Below are positions 44,984 to 55,629 of a stretch of 64,000 bases of DNA, one piece after another. Origin of the DNA: Apibacter mensalis. GTDB lineage: Bacteria > Bacteroidota > Bacteroidia > Flavobacteriales > Weeksellaceae. Within the stretch, counting starts at the first letter, position 1; each line of letters starts with the position of its first letter. The position numbers and the translations under genes are program-made. The notes under the pieces were generated by a model. The model made no database searches, was not told where the DNA came from, and was given only the letters and a program-made list of their open reading frames with translations. The stretch is from the NCBI RefSeq assembly GCF_001418685.1, contig NZ_LIVM01000005.1, positions 62,001 to 126,000 of the forward strand. Reading direction: 5' to 3'.

Positions 44984-46363
44984 TTAATTCGGATTTCTAC
45001 TTAATCTTGACTGCATTAAACCATCATAATGGTGATTTAATAAATAAGTATTAATTTGTTGTACAGTATCTAATAATACTCCTACCATGATTAATAAAGA
45101 GGTTCCACCAAAAAATAATGCAAATTTATCGGTTGCGGTGAGACCGATAATTTTAACTATTGCTGGAAGAACTGCTATAAGAGCTAAATAAATTGCTCCG
45201 GGTAAGGTTATTTTAGATAAAACGTCATCTAAAAAATCAGCTGTTTCTTTACCAGGTTTTACACGTGGAATTAATCCTCCATTTCTTTTTAAATCATCAG
45301 CCATTTGATTTATAGGAATAGTTATTGCCGTGTAGAAAAAGGTAAAGACAATTATTAATATGGCAAACAAAAGATTATATTGCCAACTGAATACTTGACT
45401 GAATCCTGCCCAAAAAGTATTGGTAGTTGTTTCAGAACGAACCAATAATCCCGGTATAAACATCAATGCTTGTGCAAAAATTATAGGCATTACACCTGCA
45501 GCGTTAACTTTTAATGGTATATACTGTCTTGCCGCATTGGTTATGGATCGTAATGAACCTGATTTTGTCCTACTAACATATTGTACTGGAACTTTTCTTA
45601 CGGCTACAGTCAACATAATACATAATATGATAACCAGCAACCAAGCAAGGACTTCTACAAACATCATGATAAGTCCTTTTCCAGTATCTCCCATTTGTAC
45701 ACCAATTTCTTGTACAAATGCTGTTGGAAAACCTGCCAAAATACCAACCATAATTAGAATAGATATTCCATTTCCAATTCCTTTATCAGTAATCTTTTCG
45801 CCCATCCACATAGCAAAAATTGTGCCTGAAATCAAGATTATAATACTTGGTATCCAGAATAAGAAAATATTATTCGGATCTACCAAATAGGCAGTTCTAA
45901 ATTGCTCAATCGGTAGAAAGACTTGTGTAATGGACGTCAAATAAGCAGGAGCTTGTATTAAACATATTAATATTGTCAACCACCTTGTTATTTGATTAAC
46001 CTTTTTACGACCACTTTCTCCCTCTTTTTGTAGTTTTTGTATATAAGGTATAGCTAATCCCATTAATTGCACTACAATAGAAGCAGATATATACGGCATA
46101 ATACCTAAAGCAAAAATTGATGCTTTACTAAATGCACCCCCCGTAAATGAAGATAATAAACCTAATAGGCCGGTAGCCTGTTGGTTTCCACCGTTGTTTT
46201 TGTAGATATCAAGAATATTATCTACTTCAACCATATTGATAGCAGGAAGTGAAACATGCGTACCAAATCTGTATACCAATACTAGAACAAAAGTGAAAAT
46301 AAGTTTATCTCTTAACTCTTTTATACTCCAGATATTCTTTAATGTCTGTATAAATCCTTTCAT
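44984..46363 (-). CDS. secY: protein translocase subunit SecY
   Basis: Channel-forming subunit of the Sec translocon in the inner membrane, 459 residues, ten helices. Conserved features are the plug/helix 2 region (SIFALGIMPYISASIVVQL), the KLQKEGESGRKKVNQ cytosolic loop and the ribosome/SecA-binding loops (around SGSLRSITNAARQYIPLKVN and DDLKRNGGLIPRVKPGKET). It is co-transcribed with rplO upstream (6 bases) and infA downstream. Confidence 0.97.
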   Translation of the reverse strand: MKGFIQTLKNIWSIKELRDKLIFTFVLVLVYRFGTHVSLPAINMVEVDNILDIYKNNGGNQQATGLLGLLSSFTGGAFSKASIFALGIMPYISASIVVQLMGLAIPYIQKLQKEGESGRKKVNQITRWLTILICLIQAPAYLTSITQVFLPIEQFRTAYLVDPNNIFLFWIPSIIILISGTIFAMWMGEKITDKGIGNGISILIMVGILAGFPTAFVQEIGVQMGDTGKGLIMMFVEVLAWLLVIILCIMLTVAVRKVPVQYVSRTKSGSLRSITNAARQYIPLKVNAAGVMPIIFAQALMFIPGLLVRSETTTNTFWAGFSQVFSWQYNLLFAILIIVFTFFYTAITIPINQMADDLKRNGGLIPRVKPGKETADFLDDVLSKITLPGAIYLALIAVLPAIVKIIGLTATDKFALFFGGTSLLIMVGVLLDTVQQINTYLLNHHYDGLMQSRLSRNPN

Positions 46364-46369
46364 GCCATT

Positions 46370-46819
46370 TTATAAGATGTTAGCTTTCCCCCCGGCTTTT
46401 TCAATAGCCTCTTTTGCTGATTTTGTATATTTATCAACAGTTATGTTAACAGTGGATTTCAATTCTCCTCTACCAAGAATTTTAACTAAATCATTTTTGG
46501 AAATTAATCCATTTTGAGTTAAAGTTTCTTTGGTGATTTCAGTAGAAATTTTATTTATATCAATTAACTCCTGAATTGTGTCTAAATTAATACCTACATA
46601 TTCTTTTCTATTGATATTTTTAAAACCAAATTTAGGAATTCTTCTTTGTAAAGGCATTTGCCCCCCTTCAAATCCTATTTTATCTTTATGTCCTGAACGA
46701 GATTTGTCTCCTTTATGACCTTTAGTAGAAGTACCTCCTTTACCACTTCCTTGACCTCTACCTAATCTTTTGCTATTATGTGTTGAACCTTGTGCAGGTT
46801 TTAAAGTATGTAAATTCAT
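46370..46819 (-). CDS. rplO: 50S ribosomal protein L15
   Basis: Late-assembly 23S rRNA binder, 149 residues. The extended Gly/Lys-rich N-terminus (LGRGQGSGKGGTSTKGHKGD) threads through rRNA; FEGGQMPLQRRIPKFGFKN is the family signature. The C-terminal domain ends with KYTKSAKEAIEKAGGKA. Confidence 0.97.
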   Translation of the reverse strand: MNLHTLKPAQGSTHNSKRLGRGQGSGKGGTSTKGHKGDKSRSGHKDKIGFEGGQMPLQRRIPKFGFKNINRKEYVGINLDTIQELIDINKISTEITKETLTQNGLISKNDLVKILGRGELKSTVNITVDKYTKSAKEAIEKAGGKANIL

Positions 46820-46826
46820 ATCTTAA

Positions 46827-47003
46827 TTATTCTTCAACAGTTACTAAATGTTTTACTACTGCAACCATACCCAATATTTGTGGGGTTGCTTCATGTTCAA
46901 CGGTCTTATTCAATTTAGTTAATCCTAAAGCTTCTAAGGTTAGCTTTTGATTTTTTGGTCTTTTAATTGAACTTCTTTTTAAAGTTATTTTTATCGTTGC
47001 CAT
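46827..47003 (-). CDS. rpmD: 50S ribosomal protein L30
   Basis: Small (58 residues) surface protein of the large subunit. The start is the ATG at 47003 giving [21 protein letters not shown] longer frame reaching back to 47066 overlaps the end of rpsE and has no family counterpart. The next gene upstream, rpsE, ends 4 bases before. Confidence 0.95.
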   Translation of the reverse strand: MATIKITLKRSSIKRPKNQKLTLEALGLTKLNKTVEHEATPQILGMVAVVKHLVTVEE

Positions 47004-47007
47004 GTTC

Positions 47008-47529
47008 TTATCCTTTAAATACTTTAGAAAGTGAAACTCCTCTTTGTTGTGCGATAGTCTCTGCACTTCTTAAGTTTAATAGTGCTTTTACTGTTGCTTT
47101 TACTACATTATGTGGATTTGAAGATCCTTTTGATTTTGAAAGCACATCTTTAACTCCTGCAGATTCTAATACTGCACGAACCGCACCACCAGCAATTAAT
47201 CCAGTACCATGAGAAGCAGGACGTATAAATACATCAGCACCACCATATTTTGCAGATTGTTCATGTGGAAGTGAACCGTTTAATATCGGTACTCTAACTA
47301 AATTTTTCTTAGCATCTTCAACAGCTTTTGATATAGCACTGGCTACCTCTTTAGATTTCCCTAAACCAAATCCAACTACTCCTTTTTCATCACCTACAAC
47401 AACAATAGCTGAAAATCCAAATGCTCTACCTCCTTTGGTTACTTTTGTTACTCTTTGCACACCTACCAATCGGTCTACAAGTTCTAACCCACCTGGTTTT
47501 ACTCTTTCAATATTATTTATTCCTAACAT
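47008..47529 (-). CDS. rpsE: 30S ribosomal protein S5
   Basis: Small-subunit protein near the mRNA entry, involved in accuracy and helicase action. Length 173 residues. Double-stranded-RNA-binding-like N-terminal domain with [20 protein letters not shown] and [15 protein letters not shown]-terminal domain with [20 protein letters not shown]. It is preceded by rplR (15 bases). Confidence 0.97.
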   Translation of the reverse strand: MLGINNIERVKPGGLELVDRLVGVQRVTKVTKGGRAFGFSAIVVVGDEKGVVGFGLGKSKEVASAISKAVEDAKKNLVRVPILNGSLPHEQSAKYGGADVFIRPASHGTGLIAGGAVRAVLESAGVKDVLSKSKGSSNPHNVVKATVKALLNLRSAETIAQQRGVSLSKVFKG

Positions 47530-47544
47530 AATTTTTTTAATGTA

Positions 47545-47901
47545 TTAAAATTTTAAACCTCCTTCTCTAGCACCATCAGCTAAGGCTTTCACTCTTCCGT
47601 GGTATATAAAGCCATTTCTATCAAAAACAATAGTTTCAATACCGGCTACTTTAGCATTTTCAGCTAATTTCTTACCTACTAAAGTAGAAATTTCAGTTTT
47701 AGTTCCTTTTTCTCCAGCAATTTCTTTTTGACGCGAAGAAGCGTAAGCTAAAGTTTTGCCAGTATTATCATCTATAAGTTGAGCGTAAATTTCTTTATTA
47801 CTTCTGAATACAGATAAACGAGGTTTATCAGCCGTACCGAATATATTTTTACGTACTCTTCTTTTAACTCTTATTCTTTTTTCTCTTTTAGTTAATGCCA
47901 T
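47545..47901 (-). CDS. rplR: 50S ribosomal protein L18
   Basis: 5S rRNA-binding protein of the central protuberance, 118 residues. Basic N-terminus ([19 protein letters not shown]), then [18 protein letters not shown], ending [20 protein letters not shown]. It stands between rplF (11 bases) and rpsE. Confidence 0.97.
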   Translation of the reverse strand: MALTKREKRIRVKRRVRKNIFGTADKPRLSVFRSNKEIYAQLIDDNTGKTLAYASSRQKEIAGEKGTKTEISTLVGKKLAENAKVAGIETIVFDRNGFIYHGRVKALADGAREGGLKF

Positions 47902-47912
47902 AACTTAATTTT

Positions 47913-48458
47913 TTATGCAGATTTACCTGCTTTTCTTCTGATTTGTTCTCCTACAAATTTAACTCCTTTACCTTTATAAGGTTCAGGTTTACGAAGTGAT
48001 CTTATTTTTGCACAAACCATCCCTAATAAATGTTTATCGTATGAAGATAAAGTAATTATTGGATTTTTACCTTTTTCCGTTAATGTTTCTACTTTTACTT
48101 CTTGAGGTAATTCCAAAACTACTAAATGCGAAAACCCTAAAGCTAATTCCAACTTTTGTCCTTGATTGGAAGCTCTGTATCCCACACCGGCTAATTCTAA
48201 TTTTTTAGTGAACCCTTCGGATACACCGACTATCATATTATTTATAAGGGCTCTATACAACCCATGCAAAGATTTATGTTCTTTGCTATCGGAAGGACGA
48301 TTAACTGCTAATTGAGAGTTTTCAATATTTATAGTTATTCCTCCGGTAAGTTCCTGTTTTAACTCACCATTTTTTCCTTTAACTGTAACTACATTATCAT
48401 TATAATCAATGGTAGTACCTGTTGGAATATTTATTATTGCTTTTCCTATTCTTGACAT
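47913..48458 (-). CDS. rplF: 50S ribosomal protein L6
   Basis: Large-subunit protein near the factor-binding site, with two similar alpha/beta domains, 181 residues. MSRIGKAIINIPTGTTIDYN opens the first. The second closes with KIRSLRKPEPYKGKGVKF, the family signature. Neighbours are rpsH (12 bases) and rplR. Confidence 0.97.
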   Translation of the reverse strand: MSRIGKAIINIPTGTTIDYNDNVVTVKGKNGELKQELTGGITINIENSQLAVNRPSDSKEHKSLHGLYRALINNMIVGVSEGFTKKLELAGVGYRASNQGQKLELALGFSHLVVLELPQEVKVETLTEKGKNPIITLSSYDKHLLGMVCAKIRSLRKPEPYKGKGVKFVGEQIRRKAGKSA

Positions 48459-48470
48459 TTCTTCAATTTT

Positions 48471-48869
48471 TTAATAAACATAACAAATTACCTCTCCACC
48501 AACATTTTCTTGTCGTGCTTTCTTATCTGTCATTACTCCTTTTGAAGTTGAGATAATAGCTATACCTAATCCATTTAAAACTCTTGGAAGTTCTTTACAA
48601 CCGGAATATTTTCTTAAACCCGGTTTTGATGCCCGTTCAATTTTTTTGATAGCCGGAAGATTGGTTGCCTTATCGTATTTTAAAGCAATTTTAATAATTC
48701 CTTGTACACTACCTTCTTCAAATTTGTAGTTAAGGATATATCCTTGATCAAAGAGAATTTTAGTAATCTCTTTTTTAATTTTTGATGCAGGAATTTCAAC
48801 AACTTTGTGTCCTGCTCTCATGGCATTTCTTACTCTTGTCAAGTAATCTGCAATTGGGTCTGTAACCAT
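48471..48869 (-). CDS. rpsH: 30S ribosomal protein S8
   Basis: 16S rRNA-binding protein of the body, and in many bacteria the repressor of the spc operon. Length 132 residues. [19 protein letters not shown] at the start and [20 protein letters not shown] at the end are diagnostic. The gap to rpsN (61 bases) is the widest in this stretch of the cluster but shows no clear signal. Confidence 0.97.
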   Translation of the reverse strand: MVTDPIADYLTRVRNAMRAGHKVVEIPASKIKKEITKILFDQGYILNYKFEEGSVQGIIKIALKYDKATNLPAIKKIERASKPGLRKYSGCKELPRVLNGLGIAIISTSKGVMTDKKARQENVGGEVICYVY

Positions 48870-48930
48870 ATTTATTTAATTTTAGAGTATAGAATTTAAA
48901 TTCTACTTTTAAAATCTATTATTTTTAATT

Positions 48931-49200
48931 TTACCAACTAGCTTTTTTAACTCCCGGTATTAGTCCTTCATTAGCCATTTCTCTAAAAGTAACTCTGGAA
49001 ATTCCAAACACTCTCATGTATCCTCTTGGTCTACCTGTAAGCTTACATCTGTTATGTAATCTTACCGGAGAAGAGTTTTTAGGGAGTTTTTGAAGTGCTT
49101 CATAATCTCCAGCTTCTTTTAAAGCTTTTCTCTTAGCGGCATATTTAGCAGAAAGTGCTTCTCTTTTGCGCTCACGCGCTTTCATTGATTCTTTAGCCAT
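48931..49200 (-). CDS. rpsN: 30S ribosomal protein S14 (zinc-free type)
   Basis: Head protein of the small subunit, 89 residues. [20 protein letters not shown] and [20 protein letters not shown] are typical. Only one cysteine is present, so the CxxC zinc ribbon of short S14 is missing; with L36 this makes a second ribosomal protein here that does not need zinc. Confidence 0.96.
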   Translation of the reverse strand: MAKESMKARERKREALSAKYAAKRKALKEAGDYEALQKLPKNSSPVRLHNRCKLTGRPRGYMRVFGISRVTFREMANEGLIPGVKKASW

Positions 49201-49208
49201 ACTATAAA

Positions 49209-49760
49209 TTAATTCTTTTTAAATGGTAATCCAAAATGGGTTAATAATGCTTTAGCTTCCTTATCGGTTTTCGCATTAGTTACAAAGGTAATATCCATAC
49301 CTTGAATTTTCTTCACTTTATCGATATTTATTTCCGGGAATATGATTTGTTCAGTAATTCCTAACGTATAGTTACCTCTACCATCAAAACCATCTGATTT
49401 TATTCCATTAAAATCTCTAACTCGTGGTAAAGCAGCAGTTATTAATCGATCTAAAAATTCATACATTCTATCTCCTCTTAAGGTAACCATTGCACCGATT
49501 GGCATTCCTTTTCTTAATTTGAAACCGGCTTCATCTTTTTTGGATAGACATGGAACTGCTTTTTGTCCGGCTATTAAAGTAATCTCTTCAACTGCATAAT
49601 CAACAATTTTTTTATCAGCCGTTGCTGCCCCTAGTCCTTGACTTATCACAATCTTTTCAAGTTTTGGAACCTGCATCACGGATGTGTAACCAAATTCCTC
49701 TTTTAGAGCTGAGATGATTTTATCTTTATATAATTGTTTAGGTCTTGCTATGTATTGCAT
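49209..49760 (-). CDS. rplE: 50S ribosomal protein L5
   Basis: 5S rRNA binder of the central protuberance that contacts P-site tRNA and S13. Length 183 residues. Signature segments: [39 protein letters not shown] and [18 protein letters not shown]. Confidence 0.97.
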   Translation of the reverse strand: MQYIARPKQLYKDKIISALKEEFGYTSVMQVPKLEKIVISQGLGAATADKKIVDYAVEEITLIAGQKAVPCLSKKDEAGFKLRKGMPIGAMVTLRGDRMYEFLDRLITAALPRVRDFNGIKSDGFDGRGNYTLGITEQIIFPEINIDKVKKIQGMDITFVTNAKTDKEAKALLTHFGLPFKKN

Positions 49761-49776
49761 AATCTTTCAAATTTAA

Positions 49777-50091
49777 TTAAATCACTTCTCCTGATTTGGT
49801 TGCAACTCTAACTTTTTTCTCACCATCTATTTTATAACTTACTCTTGTTGGTTTTCCAGATTGAGGATCCAATAAAGCTATGTTAGAAATATGTATGGAA
49901 GCTTCTTTTTCAATAATGCTTCCTTGAGGATTTTCAGCTGAAGGTTTTTTATGTTTTTTAACAATATTAACTCCTTCAACAATTGCTCTGTTTTTATCAG
50001 GATAAATTACTAAAACTTGTCCTTGCTTTCCTTTATAAGCTCCTGCAAGAACCTGAACTTTATCTCCTTTTTTTATTTTAACTTTTGCCAT
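49777..50091 (-). CDS. rplX: 50S ribosomal protein L24
   Basis: Early-assembly protein near the tunnel exit, 104 residues. The KOW motif ([20 protein letters not shown]) is at the N-terminus and [20 protein letters not shown] follows. It lies between rplN (15 bases) and rplE (16 bases). Confidence 0.97.
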   Translation of the reverse strand: MAKVKIKKGDKVQVLAGAYKGKQGQVLVIYPDKNRAIVEGVNIVKKHKKPSAENPQGSIIEKEASIHISNIALLDPQSGKPTRVSYKIDGEKKVRVATKSGEVI

Positions 50092-50106
50092 TTTTTTTAA
50101 TTTACC

Positions 50107-50475
50107 TTATAATACCTCAGGAGCTAATGAAATAATTTTCATATACTCTTTATCACGTAATTCTCTGGCTACCGGTCCAAAAACACGAGTTCCTCTCATT
50201 TCTCCTGCAGCATTTAACAATACACATGCATTATCTTCAAAACTAATATAAGAACCATCTTTCCTTCTTACAGGCTTTTTAGTTCTAACAACAACCGCTT
50301 TGGATACTTGACCTTTTTTAGCGTTTCCTGATGGGGTAGCATCTTTTATTGTAACAACTATTTTATCACCCACAGATGCATATCTTCTCTTTGAACCACC
50401 TAACACTCTGATAACTAAAGCTTCCTTGGCTCCAGTATTATCTGCAACTTTTAATCTTGATTCTGTTTGTAGCAT
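50107..50475 (-). CDS. rplN: 50S ribosomal protein L14
   Basis: Subunit-interface protein that forms intersubunit bridges with 16S rRNA, 122 residues. [36 protein letters not shown] and [14 protein letters not shown] are diagnostic. Confidence 0.97.
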   Translation of the reverse strand: MLQTESRLKVADNTGAKEALVIRVLGGSKRRYASVGDKIVVTIKDATPSGNAKKGQVSKAVVVRTKKPVRRKDGSYISFEDNACVLLNAAGEMRGTRVFGPVARELRDKEYMKIISLAPEVL

Positions 50476-50482
50476 CTCTAAA

Positions 50483-50737
50483 TTATTTAGCTCTTTCTAA
50501 TATTTCTACTAATCTCCATCTTTTACTCTTACTCAATGGACGAGTTTCCATAATGCGAACGGTATCCCCTTCATTGCATTCGTTTTTCTCATCGTGAGCA
50601 GTATATTTTTTAGTTTTTAAAACGAATTTCCCATACATGGGATGTTTCATTCTGCTTGTCTCACTAACAACGATAGTTTTATCCATCTTATTACTAGATA
50701 CTACTCCGATTCTTTCTTTTCTTAAATTTCTTTCCAT
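50483..50737 (-). CDS. rpsQ: 30S ribosomal protein S17
   Basis: OB-fold protein binding the 5' domain of 16S rRNA, 84 residues. [40 protein letters not shown] and [16 protein letters not shown] match the family. It follows rpmC by 32 bases. Confidence 0.97.
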   Translation of the reverse strand: MERNLRKERIGVVSSNKMDKTIVVSETSRMKHPMYGKFVLKTKKYTAHDEKNECNEGDTVRIMETRPLSKSKRWRLVEILERAK

Positions 50738-50769
50738 AATTGAAATTAAATTCTTTTTCGGATATTAAA

Positions 50770-50946
50770 TTACTTTAAGGCTGTTGACAACCTTGCTATT
50801 GTTTTTCTCATCTCTCTTAATTGAATCGGATTTCCAATCGGAGACACTTTATGTGATAATCTTAGCTTAGCATATTCAGCTTTTGTTTCGGCTAATTTTG
50901 CTTTAACTTCTTCTTGACTTAAATTTCTTATATCAACTGCTTTCAT
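50770..50946 (-). CDS. rpmC: 50S ribosomal protein L29
   Basis: A 58-residue gene read from the minus strand. It begins MKAVDIRNLSQEEVKAKLAE, continues with the helix TKAEYAKLRLSHKVSPIGNP and ends ARLSTALK. L29 forms a helical hairpin at the tunnel exit beside L23, part of the docking site for trigger factor and SRP. It sits between rplP (12 bases) and rpsQ, as expected. Confidence 0.95.
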   Translation of the reverse strand: MKAVDIRNLSQEEVKAKLAETKAEYAKLRLSHKVSPIGNPIQLREMRKTIARLSTALK

Positions 50947-50958
50947 CGATTTTATTAT

Positions 50959-51381
50959 TTATGATTGCACAAAATCGTTAGCGACAACAAATTTAGTTTT
51001 TACCGGTAATTTTTGAGCTGCAAGACGTAATGCTTCTTTTGCAACATCATAAGGAACCCCTCCTATTTCAAATAAAATTCTTCCCGGTGATACTCTTGCT
51101 ACCCAATATTCCACAGCTCCTTTTCCTTTACCCATACGAACCTCAGCAGGTTTTTTGGTAATAGGCTTATCCGGAAATATTTTAATCCATAATTGTCCTT
51201 CTCTTTTCATATATCGGGTGGCAGCAATACGTGCAGCTTCTATCTGTCTTGCAGTAATAAATACTGAATCTAACGCTTTAATTCCAAATGTACCGTATGC
51301 TAATTTACTTCCTCTGTAAGAAAGACCTTTCATACGTCCCTTTTGCTGTTTACGGAATTTTGTTCTTTTTGGTTGTAACAT
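50959..51381 (-). CDS. rplP: 50S ribosomal protein L16
   Basis: Protein next to the A-site tRNA and the peptidyl transferase centre, 140 residues. [20 protein letters not shown] opens it; [20 protein letters not shown] is the signature around the conserved Arg loop. Confidence 0.97.
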   Translation of the reverse strand: MLQPKRTKFRKQQKGRMKGLSYRGSKLAYGTFGIKALDSVFITARQIEAARIAATRYMKREGQLWIKIFPDKPITKKPAEVRMGKGKGAVEYWVARVSPGRILFEIGGVPYDVAKEALRLAAQKLPVKTKFVVANDFVQS

Positions 51382-51399
51382 AATTACCTAAGATATTTT

Positions 51400-52095
51400 T
51401 TATCTTCTTTCTTTAACTTTTCTTTTCTGAGTCTTTTTCTGAAGACCTACTAATGGAGATAACTCTCTTTTACCATACACTTCGCCTTTCATAATCCATA
51501 CTTTTACTCCTAAGCGACCATAGGTTGTATGAGCTTCAGCAATATAATAATCGATATCAGCACGGAAAGTTGACAAAGGAATTCTTCCTTCTTTAAAAGA
51601 TTCTGATCTTGCCATTTCAGCTCCATTTAAACGACCGGAAATCATAATTTTAATTCCTTCCGCATTCATTCTCATAGTAGATGCAATCGCCATTTTTACG
51701 GCTCTTCTATATGAAATACGACTTTCAATTTGACGAGCTACACTTTCTGCAACTAATTTTGCATCAAGCTCAGGTCTTTTAATTTCGAAAATATTTATTT
51801 GAATTTCCTTTTTTGTGATCTTTTTTAACTCCTCTTTTAATTTATCTACTTCCTGACCACCTTTCCCTATGATTATTCCAGGTCTCGCAGTGGTAATGGT
51901 GATAGTAACTAATTTCAAAGTTCTTTCGATGTAAATTCGGGAAACACCTGCTTTGGATAATCTAGCTTCTAAATATCTTCTGATTTTATAATCTTCTGCT
52001 ATTTTATCTCCAAAGTTTTTTCCACCATACCAATTAGAATCCCATCCTCGAATGATTCCTAATCTATTACCTATTGGATTTGTTTTTTGTCCCAT
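51400..52095 (-). CDS. rpsC: 30S ribosomal protein S3
   Basis: Head protein at the mRNA entry tunnel, 231 residues. A type II KH domain (about 40-110) has the [18 protein letters not shown] loop; the C-terminal domain has [20 protein letters not shown]. It ends in a basic tail ([11 protein letters not shown]). The gene is 2 bases after rplV. Confidence 0.97.
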   Translation of the reverse strand: MGQKTNPIGNRLGIIRGWDSNWYGGKNFGDKIAEDYKIRRYLEARLSKAGVSRIYIERTLKLVTITITTARPGIIIGKGGQEVDKLKEELKKITKKEIQINIFEIKRPELDAKLVAESVARQIESRISYRRAVKMAIASTMRMNAEGIKIMISGRLNGAEMARSESFKEGRIPLSTFRADIDYYIAEAHTTYGRLGVKVWIMKGEVYGKRELSPLVGLQKKTQKRKVKERR

Positions 52096-52097
52096 AC

Positions 52098-52502
52098 TTA
52101 ATTTACTTCGTTTTTGTTTCCAAGAATAATTGTTACATGATTAGATCTTTTTCTAATCCTATATCCTCTACCTTGAGGAGCAGGACGTAATCTTTTTAAC
52201 ATAGATCCACCGTCAACAAAAATTTCTTTTACATAAAGTTTAGCTTCTTCGATGTCTTTACCTTCATTTTTTACTTGCCAATTAGCTATAGCACTTAATA
52301 AAAGTTTTTCTAATCTGATTGAAGCTTCTTTTTTTGAATATTTTAATATGTATAATGCTTTATCAACATCAACGCCTCTAATGATATCTGCTACTAATCT
52401 CATCTTTCTAGGCGAGGTAGGACAATTATTCAAGCGAGCAATTGCTAAATTTTTTTTAGCTTCTTTACGTGCTGTAGCACTATTTTGTTTTCTGTTACCC
52501 AT
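52098..52502 (-). CDS. rplV: 50S ribosomal protein L22
   Basis: Tunnel-lining protein whose beta hairpin meets L4 at the constriction. Length 134 residues. [20 protein letters not shown] and the hairpin with [20 protein letters not shown] are diagnostic. It follows rpsS by 6 bases. Confidence 0.97.
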   Translation of the reverse strand: MGNRKQNSATARKEAKKNLAIARLNNCPTSPRKMRLVADIIRGVDVDKALYILKYSKKEASIRLEKLLLSAIANWQVKNEGKDIEEAKLYVKEIFVDGGSMLKRLRPAPQGRGYRIRKRSNHVTIILGNKNEVN

Positions 52503-52508
52503 TGCTTA

Positions 52509-52787
52509 TTATCTGTTACCTTTATTTTTATTTCCTGCATGACCTCTAAACACACGAGTAGGTGAAAATTCCCCTAGCTTATGTCCAACCATATTTTCAG
52601 TTACATATACCGGTACAAATTGTTTTCCGTTATGTACTGCAAACGTTTGACCAACGAAATCTGGAGATATCATTGATGCTCTAGACCATGTTTTAATCAC
52701 GACTTTTTTTCCTGACTCTATATTTGCTTGAACTTTCTTGTTTAATTTATAGTGAATATAAGGTCCTTTTTTTAACGAACGTGCCAT
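52509..52787 (-). CDS. rpsS: 30S ribosomal protein S19
   Basis: Small-subunit head protein that pairs with S13, 92 residues. [20 protein letters not shown] and [19 protein letters not shown] are the universal signatures. Spacing to rplB is 6 bases. Confidence 0.97.
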   Translation of the reverse strand: MARSLKKGPYIHYKLNKKVQANIESGKKVVIKTWSRASMISPDFVGQTFAVHNGKQFVPVYVTENMVGHKLGEFSPTRVFRGHAGNKNKGNR

Positions 52788-52793
52788 ACTAGA

Positions 52794-53615
52794 TTATTTT
52801 CTTTTTTGTAAAATATAACGATTCGATTCTTTCTTCTTTGAACGAGTCTTGTATCCTTTTGCAGGCATACCTTTTCTAGATCTTGGATGTCCTCCGGTTG
52901 ATCTACCTTCACCACCTCCCATTGGGTGATCTACAGGGTTCATTGCTACCGGCCTTGTTCTTGGTCTTCTTCCTAACCATCTGCTTCTACCTGCTTTACC
53001 AGATACGATTAACTGATGATCTGAATTGGATACTGAACCAATTGTTGCCATACATTCAACTAAAATCATACGAGTTTCTCCGGAAGGCATTTTAAGAACA
53101 GCATATTTACCGTCTCTGGCAATTAATTGCGCACTTGTCCCTGCACTTCTTGCCATTTTCGCTCCTTGTCCGGGGCGTAACTCAATACATGAAATAACTG
53201 TACCTAAAGGTATGTTTTTTAATTTCATTGCGTTTCCAATTTCGGGAGCAACACTCTCTCCTGAAACGACTTTTTGCCCCACTTTGATTCCGTGAGGAGA
53301 TACAATGTAGCGTTTTTCACCATCTGCATAAACCAATAAGGCGATAAATGCAGTTCTGTTTGGATCATATTCTACTGATTTAACAGTAGCCGGAATACCA
53401 AACTTATTTCTCTTGAAATCGATCTCTCTGTATCGTTTCTTGTGTCCACCTCCGGTATAACGCATGGTCATTTTTCCGGAATTATTTCTACCTCCTGATT
53501 TAGAAATTCCTCTCAATAAGGATTTTTCTGGTTTTGAAGTAGTGATTTCTTCAAAATTGTTAACAATTCTGAATCTTTGTCCGGGGGTGATAGGTTTTAA
53601 TTTTCTTACCGACAT
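52794..53615 (-). CDS. rplB: 50S ribosomal protein L2
   Basis: Highly conserved large-subunit protein needed for subunit joining and peptidyl transfer, 273 residues. [20 protein letters not shown] near the start and the loop [20 protein letters not shown] with its conserved His are present, followed by the basic tail. Confidence 0.97.
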   Translation of the reverse strand: MSVRKLKPITPGQRFRIVNNFEEITTSKPEKSLLRGISKSGGRNNSGKMTMRYTGGGHKKRYREIDFKRNKFGIPATVKSVEYDPNRTAFIALLVYADGEKRYIVSPHGIKVGQKVVSGESVAPEIGNAMKLKNIPLGTVISCIELRPGQGAKMARSAGTSAQLIARDGKYAVLKMPSGETRMILVECMATIGSVSNSDHQLIVSGKAGRSRWLGRRPRTRPVAMNPVDHPMGGGEGRSTGGHPRSRKGMPAKGYKTRSKKKESNRYILQKRK

Positions 53616-53628
53616 GATTCTTTATAAA

Positions 53629-53919
53629 TTATATATTTCCAAATACGTCAATGGTTTGCCCTTCTTGTATGTCTACCATTGCTTTTTTCAATTTATTAGT
53701 TTTTCCAACTTGAAGACCTGTTTTTGTGTATTTAGATTTAACAACAGGTGCAGAAATTAATGTTCTTACTGCAACTACACTAACTCCGTAAGCTTGTTCC
53801 ACCGCATACTTAATCTCTGATTTATTCGATTTGGTATCTACTAAAAATGTATAACGATTTCTTTTTTCAGCGATTTCGTTTGCTTTTTCTGATATAACAG
53901 GTTTTATGAGTACAGACAT
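53629..53919 (-). CDS. rplW: 50S ribosomal protein L23
   Basis: Tunnel-exit protein that docks trigger factor and SRP, 96 residues. VLIKPVISEKANEIAEKRNR and YTFLVDTKSNKSEIKYAVEQ are the usual signatures. It lies between rplD (4 bases) and rplB (13 bases). Confidence 0.96.
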   Translation of the reverse strand: MSVLIKPVISEKANEIAEKRNRYTFLVDTKSNKSEIKYAVEQAYGVSVVAVRTLISAPVVKSKYTKTGLQVGKTNKLKKAMVDIQEGQTIDVFGNI

Positions 53920-53923
53920 AATT

Positions 53924-54553
53924 CTATTTTCTTAAATTTTCTTGTATTTTTTCTACTGAGCTTTCAAACAAAACCACCTCATTCGCTTTTAAGATATCGT
54001 AACTACTTATCTCGTTATATTCTAACACTTTAGCATCTTTTAAATTTCTTGATGACAAATATACATATTTATTTGACTTCCCTAAAACGAACAAAGTCTT
54101 TTTGTTAGCCAGTCCTAAATCTTGTAAAACTTTAATAAAATCTTTTGTTTTAGGTACTTCAAAATTTAAGTCCTCAACTATTTTCAAGTTGTTCTCTTTT
54201 AATTTCTGACTTAAAACGGATTTTTTCGCTATTCTTTTTAATGATTTATTCAATTTAAACCTATAATCTCTTGGTTTAGGACCAAACACTCTTGCCCCAC
54301 CCCTAAACAAAGGATTGTTTATATCCCCTTTTCGAGACCCACCTGTTCCTTTTTGACGATGAAGTTTTCGAGTTGACCCGCTTAATTCGGATCTTTCTTT
54401 AGATTTATGTGTCCCTTGTCTTTGTGATGCCAAATATTGCTTTACTTCTAAGTAAACTGCATGTGTATTTGGTTCAACTCCAAATATTGTTTCGTCTAAA
54501 GCAACCTTTCTTCCGGTTTCTTTTCCGCTTCTATCTAGTACTACTAATTCCAT
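53924..54553 (-). CDS. rplD: 50S ribosomal protein L4
   Basis: Tunnel-lining protein, in other bacteria also the repressor of the S10 operon. Length 209 residues. The extended loop has [20 protein letters not shown] and [20 protein letters not shown]. Its start overlaps the end of rplC by 10 bases, giving translational coupling. Confidence 0.97.
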   Translation of the reverse strand: MELVVLDRSGKETGRKVALDETIFGVEPNTHAVYLEVKQYLASQRQGTHKSKERSELSGSTRKLHRQKGTGGSRKGDINNPLFRGGARVFGPKPRDYRFKLNKSLKRIAKKSVLSQKLKENNLKIVEDLNFEVPKTKDFIKVLQDLGLANKKTLFVLGKSNKYVYLSSRNLKDAKVLEYNEISSYDILKANEVVLFESSVEKIQENLRK

Positions 54554-55167
54554 CTTCTTACAATTACATATGAATTTTTAGGACCCGGAACTGCACCTTT
54601 TACAATTAAAAGATTTTTTTCATTGTCCACTTTTATAACCTGTAAATTTTGCACTGTCACTTGATTTCCACCCATTCTTCCTGCCATTCTCATTCCTTTA
54701 AATACTCTAGATGGATCTGATCCTGCTCCAATAGAACCCGGAGCTCTCAATCTGTTATGCTGACCGTGTGTTGCTTGCATAACCCCTCCAAAGCCGTGTC
54801 TTTTAACCACCCCTTGAAATCCTTTACCTTTCGAAGTTCCGGTAACGTCAACATATTCTCCTTCTGAAAATAAATCAACCTTTACTTCCTCTCCGATTTT
54901 CAACCCGTCAAATCCGTGACGAAACTCCACCATTTTTCTTTTTGGTGTTGAACCTGCTTTTTTGAAGTGACCTAAAAGGGCTTTGCCGACATTTTTTTCA
55001 CTTCTGTCATCGAAACCTAGCTGAACTGCATAATAGCCGTCCTTCTCTTCGGTTCTGACCTGTAAAACTGTACATGGACCTGCTTCTATAACTGTACAAG
55101 GAATATTTTTACCTTCCTCATCGAACAAGCTGGTCATGCCAATTTTTTTTCCAATAATACCTGACAT
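54544..55167 (-). CDS. rplC: 50S ribosomal protein L3
   Basis: Early 23S rRNA-binding protein whose long loop reaches the peptidyl transferase centre. Length 207 residues. [19 protein letters not shown] at the start, then [20 protein letters not shown] with [20 protein letters not shown] in the loop (Gln/Met-methylation region). It is the first gene of the supercluster here. rpsJ, which usually comes directly before it, is missing and is replaced by toxin-gene debris. Confidence 0.97.
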   Translation of the reverse strand: MSGIIGKKIGMTSLFDEEGKNIPCTVIEAGPCTVLQVRTEEKDGYYAVQLGFDDRSEKNVGKALLGHFKKAGSTPKRKMVEFRHGFDGLKIGEEVKVDLFSEGEYVDVTGTSKGKGFQGVVKRHGFGGVMQATHGQHNRLRAPGSIGAGSDPSRVFKGMRMAGRMGGNQVTVQNLQVIKVDNEKNLLIVKGAVPGPKNSYVIVRRWN

Positions 55168-55196
55168 TTGTTCTATTTATATATTTTTTCGGACTG

Positions 55197-55204
55197 CAAA
55201 ATTA
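55197..55204 (-). promoter_or_regulatory. promoter -7 element for the ribosomal supercluster
   Basis: On the minus strand TAATTTTG followed by C matches TAnnTTTG. The predicted start is near 55192, leaving a leader of about 25 bases before rplC. The sequence upstream is an A/T-tract-rich stretch (55205-55260), which would suit a strong promoter. Confidence 0.6.
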
Positions 55205-55367
55205 AAAATTTTTTTTCACAATTTAACATTCTGATTCAAAATTTTTTATATTTAGTTTTTATTTTGATTTTCCTGATGTAATCATTATTAAAATTTACCC
55301 ATGTTTTTTTTACTTTTATTAAATCTGTTTAGAATAAATCATTAATAATTTTACATCTTTTAATTTT

Positions 55368-55625
55368 TCATATATGCAGTTTGTATGAAATAACTTCTTT
55401 TTTATATCCGCCTTTTTCATCCTTCTCATATCCATTATCCAGGCTTTCCCTATGCGCCACATGATTCAATCCGCTTACTATCAGGCCTGTGGCGGCGCCT
55501 TGCCAGAAGTTTCCATTCGTTAAAACTGCGCCAAAACCTCCGCTTACGGTGCCGAAAAACAGGGTCCCGCCTATTTTTGTGCCATCTACGCCGGAGGCGA
55601 CACCGATTATTAATACTTTTAACTT
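55368..55625 (-). pseudogene. pre-toxin stub (copy A) without a start or toxin domain
   Basis: Open minus-strand segment that contains VDGTKIGGTLFFGTVSGGFG, the shared pre-toxin sequence of the array, through GLNHVAHRE. It then carries SLDNGYEKDEKGGY, also found in copy B, and stops 11 codons later (KKEVISYKLHI-stop). No start codon is available and the preceding frame is closed by a stop. It is the terminal, inactive relic of the array and lies next to the promoter of the ribosomal cluster. Confidence 0.75.
55403..55610 (-). repeat. pre-toxin repeat copy A
   Basis: Copy of a repeated, visibly GC-richer DNA segment. It shares with copy B the whole stretch from SLDNGYEKDEKGGY back to the VDGTKIGG codons and diverges at about 55595, where ATxAG becomes GVASG. 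Confidence 0.75.
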
Positions 55626-55629
55626 CTAT

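Noticed and set aside
45420-45890. 156-residue plus-strand frame inside secY
   Set aside because: Antisense shadow of secY, with no promoter and no family resemblance.
46827-47066. Longer 79-residue reading of rpmD
   Set aside because: The extra N-terminal residues overlap rpsE and have no counterpart in L30; the ATG at 47003 gives the normal 58-residue protein.
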